Shown: positions 25,014 through 33,886 of the stretch, piece after piece
Layout of the letters: the number at the start of each line of letters is the position of its first letter
Position numbering within the stretch: the first letter of the stretch is position 1
Source: an uncultured Chthonomonas sp.
Lineage (GTDB): Bacteria; Armatimonadota; Chthonomonadetes; Chthonomonadales; CAJBBX01
Reading direction: 5' to 3'
Length of the DNA: 40,752 bases
Assembly: GCA_903951425.1 (NCBI GenBank)
Contig: CAJBBX010000117.1
Span: forward strand, 1 to 40,752
The notes under the pieces: generated by a model
Databases searched by the model: none
Seen by the model: only the letters and a program-made list of their open reading frames with translations
Told to the model about the DNA's origin: nothing
Program-made: the position numbers and the translations under genes

Positions 25014-27029
25014 ATGTCGCTTGGCGACGATCCGACCATCGACCCTCTGGGGCGAACTGCCAGGTTGCGCCTCAACCGTGGCGCGCCGACGGACGGCGCA
25101 ACGCCTCGGCACTCCGGCGGGCCGCTCACGGTTCGCGCCTTCGTCCTCAACGCGTTGTTCGCTCCCCTCTGCGTCTACTGGGCGCGGGATCAGGGGGTCG
25201 ATCGCATCTTCTCGCTCATGATCCCGCCCGTGGTGCTGACGCTGCTGTTGGTCGCCGCCAACGTGCCGCTCCGCCGCTTCTGCCGCCGCTCGGCGTTTAC
25301 ACAAACCGAACTGGTGCTCTTCTATGCCATGCAGGCGATCATCTGCGCCGTGGCATCGGAGTGGGTCGACAACACGGTCGCCTACGCACACAGCTATGCG
25401 CTCTACGGTGCAGGTAACAGCAGCGTAGAGAAGGGCATCCTCCCGTACGCCAGTGAACGCCTCTTCTTCCTGGACAAGGCCGGGCTGGAGACGTACACCG
25501 GAGGCGGCAAACCGCTCACCTATGCCCTGACCCAGCTTCCGATGTGGTGGCCGAAGATCGCCGCCTGGACGCTGCTCATGGGCCTGGTCTGCCTGGCCAT
25601 GCTCTGCATCAACTCGCTCATGCGGGACCAGTGGACCAACCGGGAGCGCCTGTCGTTCCCCACGCTGCAGCTTCCCATCGCCATCACGCAGGCAGGGGGA
25701 GCCGGCCCCGTCTGGCGGAGCCGCTGGATGTGGGGCGCGTTCGCCGGCATGTTCGCCATCGACATACTGAACGGGTTCTCATTTCTTTACCCATCGATCC
25801 CGAGCATCAACGTCCGGTTCATGGGCGACCTCGGCCTCTGGTTTCCCTCGCGCCCATGGAGCGACATCGGATGGACGCCCATCGCCATCTTCCCCTACCT
25901 GTCGGCGATCGGCCTGTTCATGCCGACGGACCTGCTCCTCTCCTGCATCGTCTTCTTCTTTGTGCGGAAGGGCCAGCAGGTGCTGCTCTCCAGCATGGGC
26001 TACGAGCAGGGCTACTTCGGGGGAGGCGGCCTGGTACCCACGCCGCCGTACGCGACGGAGCAGTCCTGGGGGGCGTTTGTTGGACTGGCTGTCATGGCCG
26101 TCTGGGTGGCGCGTGGCTACCTGCGGGAGGTGTGGGGCGAGATACGGAACGGCGGGACGACCGATCGCAGGCTGGTGCCCCACCGCTCTGCGTTCGCCGG
26201 GCTCGTGGCATCGGTCTGCGGCCTGGGCGCCTTCGGGGTTCAGTGCGGATTACCGTTTGTGTTCGTCATCGGCTACAGCGGAGCCTTCCTCGTGTTCAGC
26301 GTCGCGCTCACGAAGCTCCGTGCGCAGCTCGGCCCGCCGCTAAACGAGGTGGCGCTGCTGGGCCCCAACCAGCTCATCGTGGACTTCCGGGGCACCCACG
26401 GCATCCCGGCCCCGATGATCGCCCGGTGGGTCACCATGCTGAACTTCATGAACCGGATCCACCGCACGCATCCCATGCCGCACCAGTTGGAAAGCATCAA
26501 GCTGGCCGAGCAGCATGGGGTCAGCCAGAGGGCCATGTTCACGGCCATCGCCCTGGCTTCGGTTCTGGGCATCGCCATGGGCGGCCTATGCCAGGTGATC
26601 ATCGGCTACAGGCTGGGCGCCACGAACACCGCCTGGGATACGCCGGCCATCATCCAGCAACTCACCGACACGCCGAGGCCGCCCAACCTCGCGGCGATCT
26701 GCGCCATCACGCTGGGTTTCGCCGGAGTGCTGGCCCTGGACAGCGTCCGGTTCCACATGCCCGGCTTCCTGCTGCATCCCGCCGGCTACGCATTGGGCAT
26801 GAACTTCGGCATCGACTACATCTGGTTCGGACTCACCCTAGTCCTGATCCTGAAGGTCTTCGTGCAGCGCTACTACGGCCTCGCCGGGTACGAGAAGCTG
26901 CGCATGGCGGCGCTCGGAATCATCCTCGGCGAGTACGTGGCAGAGGCAATATGGTCCTCCTTAGCCATGCTGACGCATGCGGCGACCTACACGGTGAGCA
27001 TCAACGGACGGCTCATCTGGAACCAATGA
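25014..27029 (+). CDS. DUF6785/DUF6784-type membrane permease (OPT-like)
   Basis: A multi-pass inner-membrane protein of 671 residues with a dozen or more hydrophobic segments, such as IFSLMIPPVVLTLLLVAANV near the N-terminus and GIAMGGLCQVIIGY late in the chain. The conserved-looking motifs (AYAHSYALYG, RDQWTNRERLSFP, FRGTHGIPAPMI) and the length match the DUF6785/DUF6784 proteins common in Armatimonadota and Planctomycetota, which resemble OPT transporters; no substrate is known. ATG 25014 is chosen because GGGAGA lies seven bases upstream; ATG 24930 and 24999 are in frame but have poor sites. It is transcribed from the LacI-controlled promoter and followed by a UroD-superfamily gene. Uptake of a small glycoside or its product is the natural inference. 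Confidence 0.8.
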   Translation: MSLGDDPTIDPLGRTARLRLNRGAPTDGATPRHSGGPLTVRAFVLNALFAPLCVYWARDQGVDRIFSLMIPPVVLTLLLVAANVPLRRFCRRSAFTQTELVLFYAMQAIICAVASEWVDNTVAYAHSYALYGAGNSSVEKGILPYASERLFFLDKAGLETYTGGGKPLTYALTQLPMWWPKIAAWTLLMGLVCLAMLCINSLMRDQWTNRERLSFPTLQLPIAITQAGGAGPVWRSRWMWGAFAGMFAIDILNGFSFLYPSIPSINVRFMGDLGLWFPSRPWSDIGWTPIAIFPYLSAIGLFMPTDLLLSCIVFFFVRKGQQVLLSSMGYEQGYFGGGGLVPTPPYATEQSWGAFVGLAVMAVWVARGYLREVWGEIRNGGTTDRRLVPHRSAFAGLVASVCGLGAFGVQCGLPFVFVIGYSGAFLVFSVALTKLRAQLGPPLNEVALLGPNQLIVDFRGTHGIPAPMIARWVTMLNFMNRIHRTHPMPHQLESIKLAEQHGVSQRAMFTAIALASVLGIAMGGLCQVIIGYRLGATNTAWDTPAIIQQLTDTPRPPNLAAICAITLGFAGVLALDSVRFHMPGFLLHPAGYALGMNFGIDYIWFGLTLVLILKVFVQRYYGLAGYEKLRMAALGIILGEYVAEAIWSSLAMLTHAATYTVSINGRLIWNQ

Positions 27030-27064
27030 CGCGCCGCCCACGGCGCGCCCGCTACGACGGGCGC
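27030..27064 (+). other. Two mutually exclusive hairpins between the permease and UroD-like genes
   Basis: Directly after the permease stop, CGCGCCG/CGGCGCG (27030-27047, loop CCCA) overlaps GCGCCC/GGGCGC (27045-27064, loop of eight). The two stems share bases 27045-27047, so they compete. They may damp read-through or stabilise the upstream message. The UroD-like start lies 32 bases further on. Confidence 0.45.
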
Positions 27065-27095
27065 CCACCTCGGCGTCCACAGGAGACCCATACCC

Positions 27096-28226
27096 ATGAC
27101 ATCCCGTGAGAGGCTGCAGTGCGTGCTGCGAGGCGGCATCCCCGACTGCGTGCCCGTCTGCCCCGACATCTCCAACATGGTTCCGGCGCGACGCACAGGC
27201 AAGCCCTTCTGGGACATCTACCTCTACAACGATCCGCCGCTCATGGACGCGTACATCGATGCCGCCCGCCACTACGGCTTCGACGCCTTCATGGACCTCT
27301 TCCCGCTCACCTTTCCCGAGGAGGCCGCTGGAGCCGAGGGATGGGAGCGCTTCATCGTCCGCCGCACAGAAAGCGCGATCACCACGCAGCTCTGCCGCAA
27401 GGAGGGAGGCAAGCGGACCTGGAGCCCCACCGTGGATGTCTTCCCGGTGGCCGATCCGCCCACCCACGGTGTGGACCCGGCCAAGGTTGGCCTGCCGTCG
27501 GTTCCCGAGCGCTTCGAGCCGGTAGAGGGCGTGCGGCCCTTCGACACGGGGCCTGCGGGCTTTCAGCGGATCAAGCGGCGCATGGGGGATCAGGGCCTGG
27601 TGGGCGTGTACGTCACCTACTCGGCCGTTCTCGGCAACCCGGACATGATCTACCACTACCTCGACAACCCCGACCTGCATGAGCAGTGGGCCGAAGAGCG
27701 CGTGCGGGTCGCCGAGGAGCGCTTCGCCCGTGTGATGGCCATGGAGGAGAAGCCTGACTTCATCTGCGTGGGAGGCTCAGGCACTCTGGTCTTCCAGACG
27801 ATGGAGATCTTCCGCCAACTGGCCTTCCCGGCGGTGAAGCGCGTCATCGACCTGGCCACGGAGGCGGGCCTGCCCACGCACATACATTCCTGCGGCCCGG
27901 AACGTGAACTGGTGCGAGTCATGGCCGAGGAGACCAACCTGACCCTCATTGACCCGCTGGAGACGCCACCCATGGGAGACTGCGACCTGGCCGTACTGAA
28001 GCGGCTCTGGGGCGGCAAGCTGACACTGAAGGGCAACCTGCACACCACGGAGGTGATGCTGATGGGCAGCCCCGAGGACGTGGCCCGCGCCTCGCGCAAG
28101 GCGATCGACTACGCGGCCGAGGGCGGCCGGTTCATCCTCTCCACAGGCGACCAGTGCGGGCGGGATACGCCCGACGCCAACCTGGAGGCGATGATCGAGG
28201 CCGCCCGCACCTACGGCCGCTACTGA
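27096..28226 (+). CDS. UroD-superfamily methyltransferase-like protein (MtaA/CmuA type)
   Basis: A 376-residue cytoplasmic protein of the uroporphyrinogen decarboxylase superfamily. It shows the zinc-site pattern of cobamide-dependent methyltransferases such as MtaA: His264-x-Cys266 in HSCG and a distant Cys354 in GDQCGRDTP. This makes a methyl-transfer role more likely than haem synthesis. The C-terminal DTPDANLEAMIEAARTYG is typical of the superfamily. No corrinoid protein gene is nearby. ATG 27096 has AGGAGA nine bases upstream. It follows the permease by 66 bases and is presumably under the same LacI-type control, which suggests work on the imported compound. Its stop overlaps the convergent gene by seven bases. 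Confidence 0.82.
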   Translation: MTSRERLQCVLRGGIPDCVPVCPDISNMVPARRTGKPFWDIYLYNDPPLMDAYIDAARHYGFDAFMDLFPLTFPEEAAGAEGWERFIVRRTESAITTQLCRKEGGKRTWSPTVDVFPVADPPTHGVDPAKVGLPSVPERFEPVEGVRPFDTGPAGFQRIKRRMGDQGLVGVYVTYSAVLGNPDMIYHYLDNPDLHEQWAEERVRVAEERFARVMAMEEKPDFICVGGSGTLVFQTMEIFRQLAFPAVKRVIDLATEAGLPTHIHSCGPERELVRVMAEETNLTLIDPLETPPMGDCDLAVLKRLWGGKLTLKGNLHTTEVMLMGSPEDVARASRKAIDYAAEGGRFILSTGDQCGRDTPDANLEAMIEAARTYGRY

Positions 28227-31200
28227 GCCCTGCGCCGGAGCGTCACCCGCACCACCTCGCCGAAGGGCGTCCAACCCGCCGCCACCAGGCGCAGCTTCAG
28301 GCGCGTCTCGCTGGCCTCGTTCGCGGGCAGGACGCCCTGGAAGCGACCGTCGGAGAGGAAGGGCGTATCGGCCGCCAGCGGCATGAGGGCCTCGCCTCCG
28401 TCCCAGGTTGCCTCGAGGTAGACGCCGCCGGCCTCCTGTCCCGGGCCTTTCGGGGCCAGCCAGGAGGCCTCGGCGGTGTTGCCCATTTCGGCCTCGAGCG
28501 CCACGTCCTCACCGGCTCGGACCTCGATCACGGCTCCGTCTCCGACATCGCGGCCGCCGATGCGGAGGCGGTTCAACTCGGCGTTCAGGTACTTGGGCGG
28601 GTTGGAGCCGGTGGCGGGCACGTTGCCCACGGCAACCCTCGGCGCGTTGGCCGACGTGGTCCCGGCGCCCTCGGTGCGGACGCCGGGTTGCTTGCCCTGC
28701 AGGAACGCCTCGACCCAGGCAGGCGCGGCCTCGGCGTATAGCCCCGAGAAGCCGGTGGCGTGCTTGTCACGGTCCACGGTGATCAGGACGTCGGGCCTGG
28801 GCGCCGGACCCAGCCTCCGCATGGCGGGCGCCACGACCTGATAGGCCTCGGCCGCCGGGCGCGGCGTGCCGTCGGGCTGAATAATGCCGAAGTCGCTCTT
28901 CTCGTCTACCCGCAATCCTCCGGGCCACCACCAGCCCGCCGCGCCGTCGGCCCCGGTCTCGCGCACCATGGCCAGCGTCTTGCGGAAGTAATCAGCCGAC
29001 TGCTGCAGGTTCTCCGTCAGCCGTGCGTGGGTGTACGCCTCCGGGTTCACGCCGTAGAAGAGCGCCGACCCGAACTCCGCCCAGTAGACCGGCTTGCCGC
29101 CGCTGTAGTAGCGCCCGTAGGCGTTGAGAAAGCCGCCGCTGAGGAAGCCCTTGCGATCGCCGCCGATGTTGTATCCCTCCGGTGACGTGAAGTCCAGGTG
29201 CTTGGCGCCGCTGCGGAGGTCAACGGGCAGGTGGCCCTGGGTCCACAGCGCCCCAAGCCCGCCCCAGCCGCTACGGGCTCCCATGAGGTGCCGCGGGTCG
29301 ACCTCGCGCACGGCGCGCCGAACCGCCTGGTAGCCGCGCGAGAACTTGTCGTCCCAGAAGCGCCGGTACGCCGCGGTGAAGACGCGCCACGGACCGTCGG
29401 TGGTCAGTTGCTCATCCGCCGGACCGGTGAGGAGGCCGCCGTCGGTGCGGGGAGCGGTATAGCCCCATCCCCTCTCGGCGGCGGCCTCGCTACCGTAGCG
29501 GTCGGCCACCCAGCGGCGCCATTCGCCGTCGTGCGGCTTCCGTGCGGCGTAGGGGCCCACATGGACCTCCCACCCCAGGTCGTAGGCGAAGACGGCGGGG
29601 TCGTCATCCAGCCGCGCGGTGCGGATCATCTCCTGCGCGCGGGCGGGTTGATGCGTCACGGGGTCCAGGTGGGGCATGAAGATGTGCGCCTTGATGCCGC
29701 GTTTCTCGCATCGGGCGAGGAAGTCGGCCAGCGGGCGGGCCTGGTCCAGGCGCCCGTACTGGATGCTCACCAGGTTCATGCCCAGCCGCTGCATCTGCGC
29801 CAGGTCGCGCTCCACCACGGCGGGGTCGTACTGGTCGGGAGAGAGCCAGTGGAGCCAGTACTCGCCCGGCTCCTGCCCGGCGGAGTAGAGAGGCCAGTAG
29901 TTGATGCCGAGCGCGAACCAGGGCTTGCCGCCAAGCATGAAGCGGCCGCCGGATGCCGTGATCGTATTGCGTTCGGTGGTCCTGCTCGGCGCCACGACGC
30001 GGAAGGGCATGGCGAGGCGGTCTACGTCTGAACCGTCGGCGCGGAGTGCAACGTCTGCGACGTACTCGCCCGGCTCCGGCGCAGCGATGGCGGCCAGGTC
30101 GACGGCCATCGGTTGCACGGTATGTGCGGCTACGGTGACCTTCTGCTGCATGCGCTGCGGGGCGCCATCGGGCCCTTGCACCGAGGCGACCACTGTCACC
30201 TGGGCGGGCTTCGGGCCGAAGTTGACCAGCCGGGCGCCCGATTTCACGGGCTCGCCGACGAAACCGGCGAAGCTCTCGGCGCCCGCAGATGCCAGGAAGA
30301 GGCCGCGAGCCATGCGCCGTGCCATCTCGGCGGCCACGGTGGGGAAGGGCGAACCGACCGCGGCCAGTGCGCCTTGAGAGACACCCAGGAGGCCCCAGAC
30401 CGAGCCCCGGTACGGGCCATCGATGTTCAGCAGCAGGTGTGCTGCCGCGCCGCGCCGCTGGGATGCCGCCTTGTCCATGGCCCAGAGCACCGGCACGAAC
30501 CGGGCGGTGGGCGGCTTGAGGCCCAGGCCGGGCGACCGAGGTATGGCGCAGATGACGGGCCCGGCCGCCCGAACCCGTCGGCCGCCATCGGCGCGCAGCA
30601 CGGCGTCGGCCGTGGTCGGGTAGGTCTTGTACCCCGGAGATAGCGTCTCCAGAAGGGGCGGGTTCAGGTCCACCGCGCCCACCGGGTCCACAGCGGTCTG
30701 GAGGTCGGCCACCCAGTACTCGTGTCCGATGCCCATCTCCTGATGTGAGAGGCCGTTGGCCAGCCCGAAGGTGAACTGCCGGGCCCTGGCGGGGTTCATT
30801 CGGTCGCCGTTGCCGCCCCGGCCGGGCGCGGCGCCGTCGGGCCAGAAGGTCATCTCCTCGGCGCGTATGGCGTAGCGCGTCCACTTCGGCGCAAGCTTCA
30901 CGGTGGACATCCAGCGCGTTCCGTCGGCCTCTTTCCACTCCACGAGCAGTTCAGGCGTCTTTGGTCCGCCCTTTGCCCAGAAGGTCGTCAGCGTGCGCCC
31001 GCCGCTGAAGGGGGCATCCAGCGCATGGCTGCCCAGCGTATCCCACGTGTCGAGCTTGGCGACTCGAACGTGGACGGCCGTGGCGCCGCCGGGACCGCCC
31101 GGCTGCGCCAGATAGCCGGCCTCGCTGCCGGCAGTGCCCGTCACGCGGGTCCAGCGCTTCAGCTCGGCCGCGTCGAACCGAACCACTGGGGCACCCAGCG

Positions 31201-31624
31201 CCTCGGCCAGCTTGGTCTGCAGGCCCGCCCGTCCGACCCACTGGCCGCCCACCCGTACGCGCATCTCCTGGAAGGGCGGGCCAGAGAGCGCCAGCAGATG
31301 GTTGCCGCGCTTCAGGAACCGCAGCAGGGGCTCGCGGGCCGGCGCCGGGAAGGCCACGGCATAGGGGAGCGCCAGCGTGACGCCGGGACCGCCCTCGGCG
31401 TCCAGGGCGGCGGCCAGGCCCTCTGCCGTCGTGTCGCGGCACTGGAGCCCGGCCGCCGTCAGGGCGCGGCGCAGGGCCGGAACGACGGCCTCGGCGGAGC
31501 CGTCGAAGCGCTCCGTGAGCAGGACCACCCGGCCCAGCGGGGGCTCGACGGCCTCGGCGGGCGCGGAGGCTACCAGCGAGGCCAGACCGGCGATGAGGCC
31601 CGCCATAACGATGCACAAGGTCAT
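28220..31624 (-). CDS. Secreted multi-domain glycosidase (clan GH-A-type barrel)
   Basis: A 1134-residue protein with a Sec signal peptide (residues 1-25). A GATase/ThuA-like domain follows (VVLLTERF to LLALSGPPFQ, about 33-118), then a long beta-rich middle. A (beta/alpha)8 barrel starts at FMLGGKPWFALGINYWP (about 565). Likely catalytic glutamates are in DLGWEVHVG (about 683) and VYWAEFG (about 848). The C-terminal beta domain ends TLRRRAQ. ATG 31624 has GGAGG upstream. It is the last gene of a minus-strand operon, 19 bases behind the PL22 lyase, so action on a pectin-derived glycan is plausible. It resembles GH2/GH42/GH5-like barrels, but I cannot name the family. Confidence 0.76.
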   Translation of the reverse strand: MTLCIVMAGLIAGLASLVASAPAEAVEPPLGRVVLLTERFDGSAEAVVPALRRALTAAGLQCRDTTAEGLAAALDAEGGPGVTLALPYAVAFPAPAREPLLRFLKRGNHLLALSGPPFQEMRVRVGGQWVGRAGLQTKLAEALGAPVVRFDAAELKRWTRVTGTAGSEAGYLAQPGGPGGATAVHVRVAKLDTWDTLGSHALDAPFSGGRTLTTFWAKGGPKTPELLVEWKEADGTRWMSTVKLAPKWTRYAIRAEEMTFWPDGAAPGRGGNGDRMNPARARQFTFGLANGLSHQEMGIGHEYWVADLQTAVDPVGAVDLNPPLLETLSPGYKTYPTTADAVLRADGGRRVRAAGPVICAIPRSPGLGLKPPTARFVPVLWAMDKAASQRRGAAAHLLLNIDGPYRGSVWGLLGVSQGALAAVGSPFPTVAAEMARRMARGLFLASAGAESFAGFVGEPVKSGARLVNFGPKPAQVTVVASVQGPDGAPQRMQQKVTVAAHTVQPMAVDLAAIAAPEPGEYVADVALRADGSDVDRLAMPFRVVAPSRTTERNTITASGGRFMLGGKPWFALGINYWPLYSAGQEPGEYWLHWLSPDQYDPAVVERDLAQMQRLGMNLVSIQYGRLDQARPLADFLARCEKRGIKAHIFMPHLDPVTHQPARAQEMIRTARLDDDPAVFAYDLGWEVHVGPYAARKPHDGEWRRWVADRYGSEAAAERGWGYTAPRTDGGLLTGPADEQLTTDGPWRVFTAAYRRFWDDKFSRGYQAVRRAVREVDPRHLMGARSGWGGLGALWTQGHLPVDLRSGAKHLDFTSPEGYNIGGDRKGFLSGGFLNAYGRYYSGGKPVYWAEFGSALFYGVNPEAYTHARLTENLQQSADYFRKTLAMVRETGADGAAGWWWPGGLRVDEKSDFGIIQPDGTPRPAAEAYQVVAPAMRRLGPAPRPDVLITVDRDKHATGFSGLYAEAAPAWVEAFLQGKQPGVRTEGAGTTSANAPRVAVGNVPATGSNPPKYLNAELNRLRIGGRDVGDGAVIEVRAGEDVALEAEMGNTAEASWLAPKGPGQEAGGVYLEATWDGGEALMPLAADTPFLSDGRFQGVLPANEASETRLKLRLVAAGWTPFGEVVRVTLRRRAQ

Positions 31625-31643
31625 GCTGCTCCTCCGGCCGGGC

Positions 31644-32738
31644 TCATCGCCGGCGGTCCTCCACGGTCAGCCGCCCAGAGGCGGTCAGTGCGCGCATCTC
31701 GTCGCTCACATGGGCCAGGTAGGCCTGCGGCACGCCGGTGCGGTCCGAGTTGAAGATCACCATGCGCCCGTCAGGACTGAACTGCGGGTGCGGGTGCGTC
31801 ATCTGGGCGTGGCCCTGCGAGCTGCGCGGCAGGCAGAGGGTGCGGACGTGGCCCGTGGGAACGTGGATCAACTGCAGCCCGTCGTCGGGCCAGTTGGTGT
31901 CGGCCACGATCCAGTCACCGTCGAGACTCGCAGCCGAGTGCCAGAAGGTGCGGCCGCGGGCCACAACCGACGGCGTTTCATCGCCCACGCCGATGCGGTG
32001 GACCTCCCTGAAGGGCGGCAGGGCGCACCCCTGTAGCTCGGGCTTGCGGCCCAAGAAGGTGCAGTGAGCGAAGTCGTGGCTGGCCGTGAAGCGACCCGCC
32101 TGGCGCAGGTCGGCATCCAGCAGTAGGTAGTGCTTCACGCCCTGGTGCACCGCGATGGCCAGCAAGCCCGACCCGCCCGGCGAGCAGGAGTGGAGCGAGA
32201 CGACCCAGCCCTCGTCGGCCTCGTCGACCCGGGAGATGGAACCGTCGGTCGCCACGCAGAGGATGCCCAGCGGACGTCTCGGATCGACCTTCGCCCCGTT
32301 CCCCGGCGTCTGCCCGGCCGTGTAGTAGGTCGATCCGTCCGGCGAGATAAAGCCATGGCCGCCCGTGCAGTCGGAGCCGTGGCGCAATACCTCGTCCTCC
32401 TTGAGGTCGTCCATGCCGATCCGCCAGAGCGTGCCGGGCCGGCTGAAGTAGACGCAGCTCCCGTCCGGGGCCATAACGAACCCGGAGGCGTCGTCGCACT
32501 CGGTCATCTGCGTCAGGTTGGCGCCGTCGGCGTCCACGCGCCAGAGGTCCCACGGCGACACGCGCCGGGCTTCGCGCTGGCAGACGAGGATGAGCGTGCG
32601 GCTGTCCGGCGTGAAGTTGGTATTGGCGTACCAAAGGCAGGAGCTGGGCGTGGGGTAGCTGGTGAGCTGCGCGACCCGCGCCCCGGTCGCGGCGTCGACG
32701 CTCTCCACGCGCTCGTTCACGCTGAAGCCCTTGGGCAT
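31644..32738 (-). CDS. ogl: Oligogalacturonate lyase, PL22 family
   Basis: A 364-residue seven-bladed beta-propeller lyase expected to cleave short oligogalacturonides to unsaturated monomers in the cytoplasm, since it has no signal peptide. The manganese site known from Yersinia oligogalacturonate lyase (His287, Gln350, His353, His355) is matched by His267 (FWHSAAS), Gln312, His315 and His317 in AQMTHPHPQF. A candidate for the catalytic histidine is His225 in FAHCTF. The blade motif PQFSPDGRMVIFNSDRTG is typical. It lies three bases after the upstream Gfo/Idh/MocA stop and 19 bases before the glycosidase start, a clear operon. ATG 32738 has GGAG about ten bases upstream. It places pectin among the likely substrates of this organism. 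Confidence 0.88.
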   Translation of the reverse strand: MPKGFSVNERVESVDAATGARVAQLTSYPTPSSCLWYANTNFTPDSRTLILVCQREARRVSPWDLWRVDADGANLTQMTECDDASGFVMAPDGSCVYFSRPGTLWRIGMDDLKEDEVLRHGSDCTGGHGFISPDGSTYYTAGQTPGNGAKVDPRRPLGILCVATDGSISRVDEADEGWVVSLHSCSPGGSGLLAIAVHQGVKHYLLLDADLRQAGRFTASHDFAHCTFLGRKPELQGCALPPFREVHRIGVGDETPSVVARGRTFWHSAASLDGDWIVADTNWPDDGLQLIHVPTGHVRTLCLPRSSQGHAQMTHPHPQFSPDGRMVIFNSDRTGVPQAYLAHVSDEMRALTASGRLTVEDRRR

Positions 32739-32741
32739 GGC

Positions 32742-33773
32742 TCAGGGCTCCTTGCGCGTCGCGGGAAGTCCCATGTCCGAGAGGCGGACAGGCTTGCCGC
32801 CCGTCGCGGCGGATCGCAACGCGGCGTAGTAGATCGCCGTCTTCTCCAGCATCACGGCATGGTGGATGGGCTCCTCGCCGGTGCGGAAGAACCGCGCCAT
32901 CTCGTCCAGCAGATGCTCGTAGGTCACGTCGAGGCGCACCTCGTCGGCATCGGCCTTGGCGCCGAACATCTTGACCACGAAGGAGTACCACTCCGCGCCG
33001 GGGCCGATCATCTGCACCACGCCCCGCGCCGGGCCCACGGCCGACTTCGCGGCGTACTGCACGTAGACCACAACCGGAGCGTCGGCGCTGTTGGCGTCTT
33101 GCGGCGAACGATGCAGCGAGAGCGCCTGGACCGACTCCACGCCCGTGCCCAGCACGCTCACCATGGAGGCGACGGCGTGCGGCAGGTAGAACCCGAGGTG
33201 GCTCGACGCCCCCGTGACCGTGAAGAGCCGCAACCCGCCCAGCGTGGCCAGTTTCTCGCGCGCTGGAGCCGCCTGCCGAGTATGGAAGAGGGCCGATGCC
33301 GAGTAGACGCGCGCACCATGCGCCCCGGCCAGACGGATGATCTCCTGGGCGTCGGCCACGCTGCCGGCGAAGGGCCGGTTGAAGAAGAGCCGCTTGCCCG
33401 CACGCAGCATGGGGCGCGCCAGTTCGAGGTAGGCGCCGGGCGCCTCCTCGGCGACGATGACGCCCGCCGTCTCCTGGCCGGTCTCCTCGGGCCGGGCGAC
33501 CACCACGGCGCCGACCTTCTCGGCCAGCCGCTTGGCCGCCGACAGGTCGCGGTCCCAGACGCGCGCGGGCCGCATACCGTAGCGTTTGCCGCCGTCGGAC
33601 GCCAGGATCTCCGACCACGCCTTGCCGTGCGTCAGGTCGCCGCATCCGATGACGCCCACCTGCAGGACCTCGCCCTCCTGTCGCCCTTCCATGGCATCTC
33701 CTTCCAGTGTCGCGGTTCCGGCCACCAGCGCCGCTCCCAGAGCTACCGCCTTTCGCCGTGTGATCTCGCCCAT
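32742..33773 (-). CDS. Tat-exported Gfo/Idh/MocA-family protein with altered EKP motif
   Basis: A 343-residue protein with an N-terminal twin-arginine signal (TRRKAVALGAALVAG) and a Rossmann fold starting VGVIGCGDLTHGKA. It belongs to the Gfo/Idh/MocA sugar oxidoreductases. The usual EKP motif, whose lysine is important for catalysis in this family, reads NRP here (LFFNRPFAGS). The protein may therefore be catalytically altered or act as a binding protein. Export through Tat would allow it to carry a bound nicotinamide cofactor, as glucose-fructose oxidoreductase does. It is first in the operon with the PL22 lyase and a glycosidase. ATG 33773 has AAGGA eight bases upstream. Confidence 0.85.
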   Translation of the reverse strand: MGEITRRKAVALGAALVAGTATLEGDAMEGRQEGEVLQVGVIGCGDLTHGKAWSEILASDGGKRYGMRPARVWDRDLSAAKRLAEKVGAVVVARPEETGQETAGVIVAEEAPGAYLELARPMLRAGKRLFFNRPFAGSVADAQEIIRLAGAHGARVYSASALFHTRQAAPAREKLATLGGLRLFTVTGASSHLGFYLPHAVASMVSVLGTGVESVQALSLHRSPQDANSADAPVVVYVQYAAKSAVGPARGVVQMIGPGAEWYSFVVKMFGAKADADEVRLDVTYEHLLDEMARFFRTGEEPIHHAVMLEKTAIYYAALRSAATGGKPVRLSDMGLPATRKEP

Positions 33774-33886
33774 TGCCCCATCCTTCCGCGTGACACCGGT
33801 ACGATATCATGAAGGTTACGGGAAGCGGCGGCCGAATCCTGCGTAGAATGGGTTGGGATCCACGAGTCAGGGGCCGAGGGGGGCGA

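Noticed and set aside
27096-28226. Haem-synthesis uroporphyrinogen decarboxylase (hemE)
   Set aside because: The HSCG...GDQCGRDTP pattern and the operon context fit the methyltransferase branch better, and no haem gene is nearby.
33812-33820. Possible third LacI operator (minus strand GTAACC) between the divergent Gfo/Idh/MocA genes
   Set aside because: Only one half-site-like hexamer is present; the GTTTCA half is missing.
33844-33849. TAGAAT as a -10 element for the gene at 33887
   Set aside because: No acceptable -35 sequence lies 16-18 bases upstream, so it is too weak to call.
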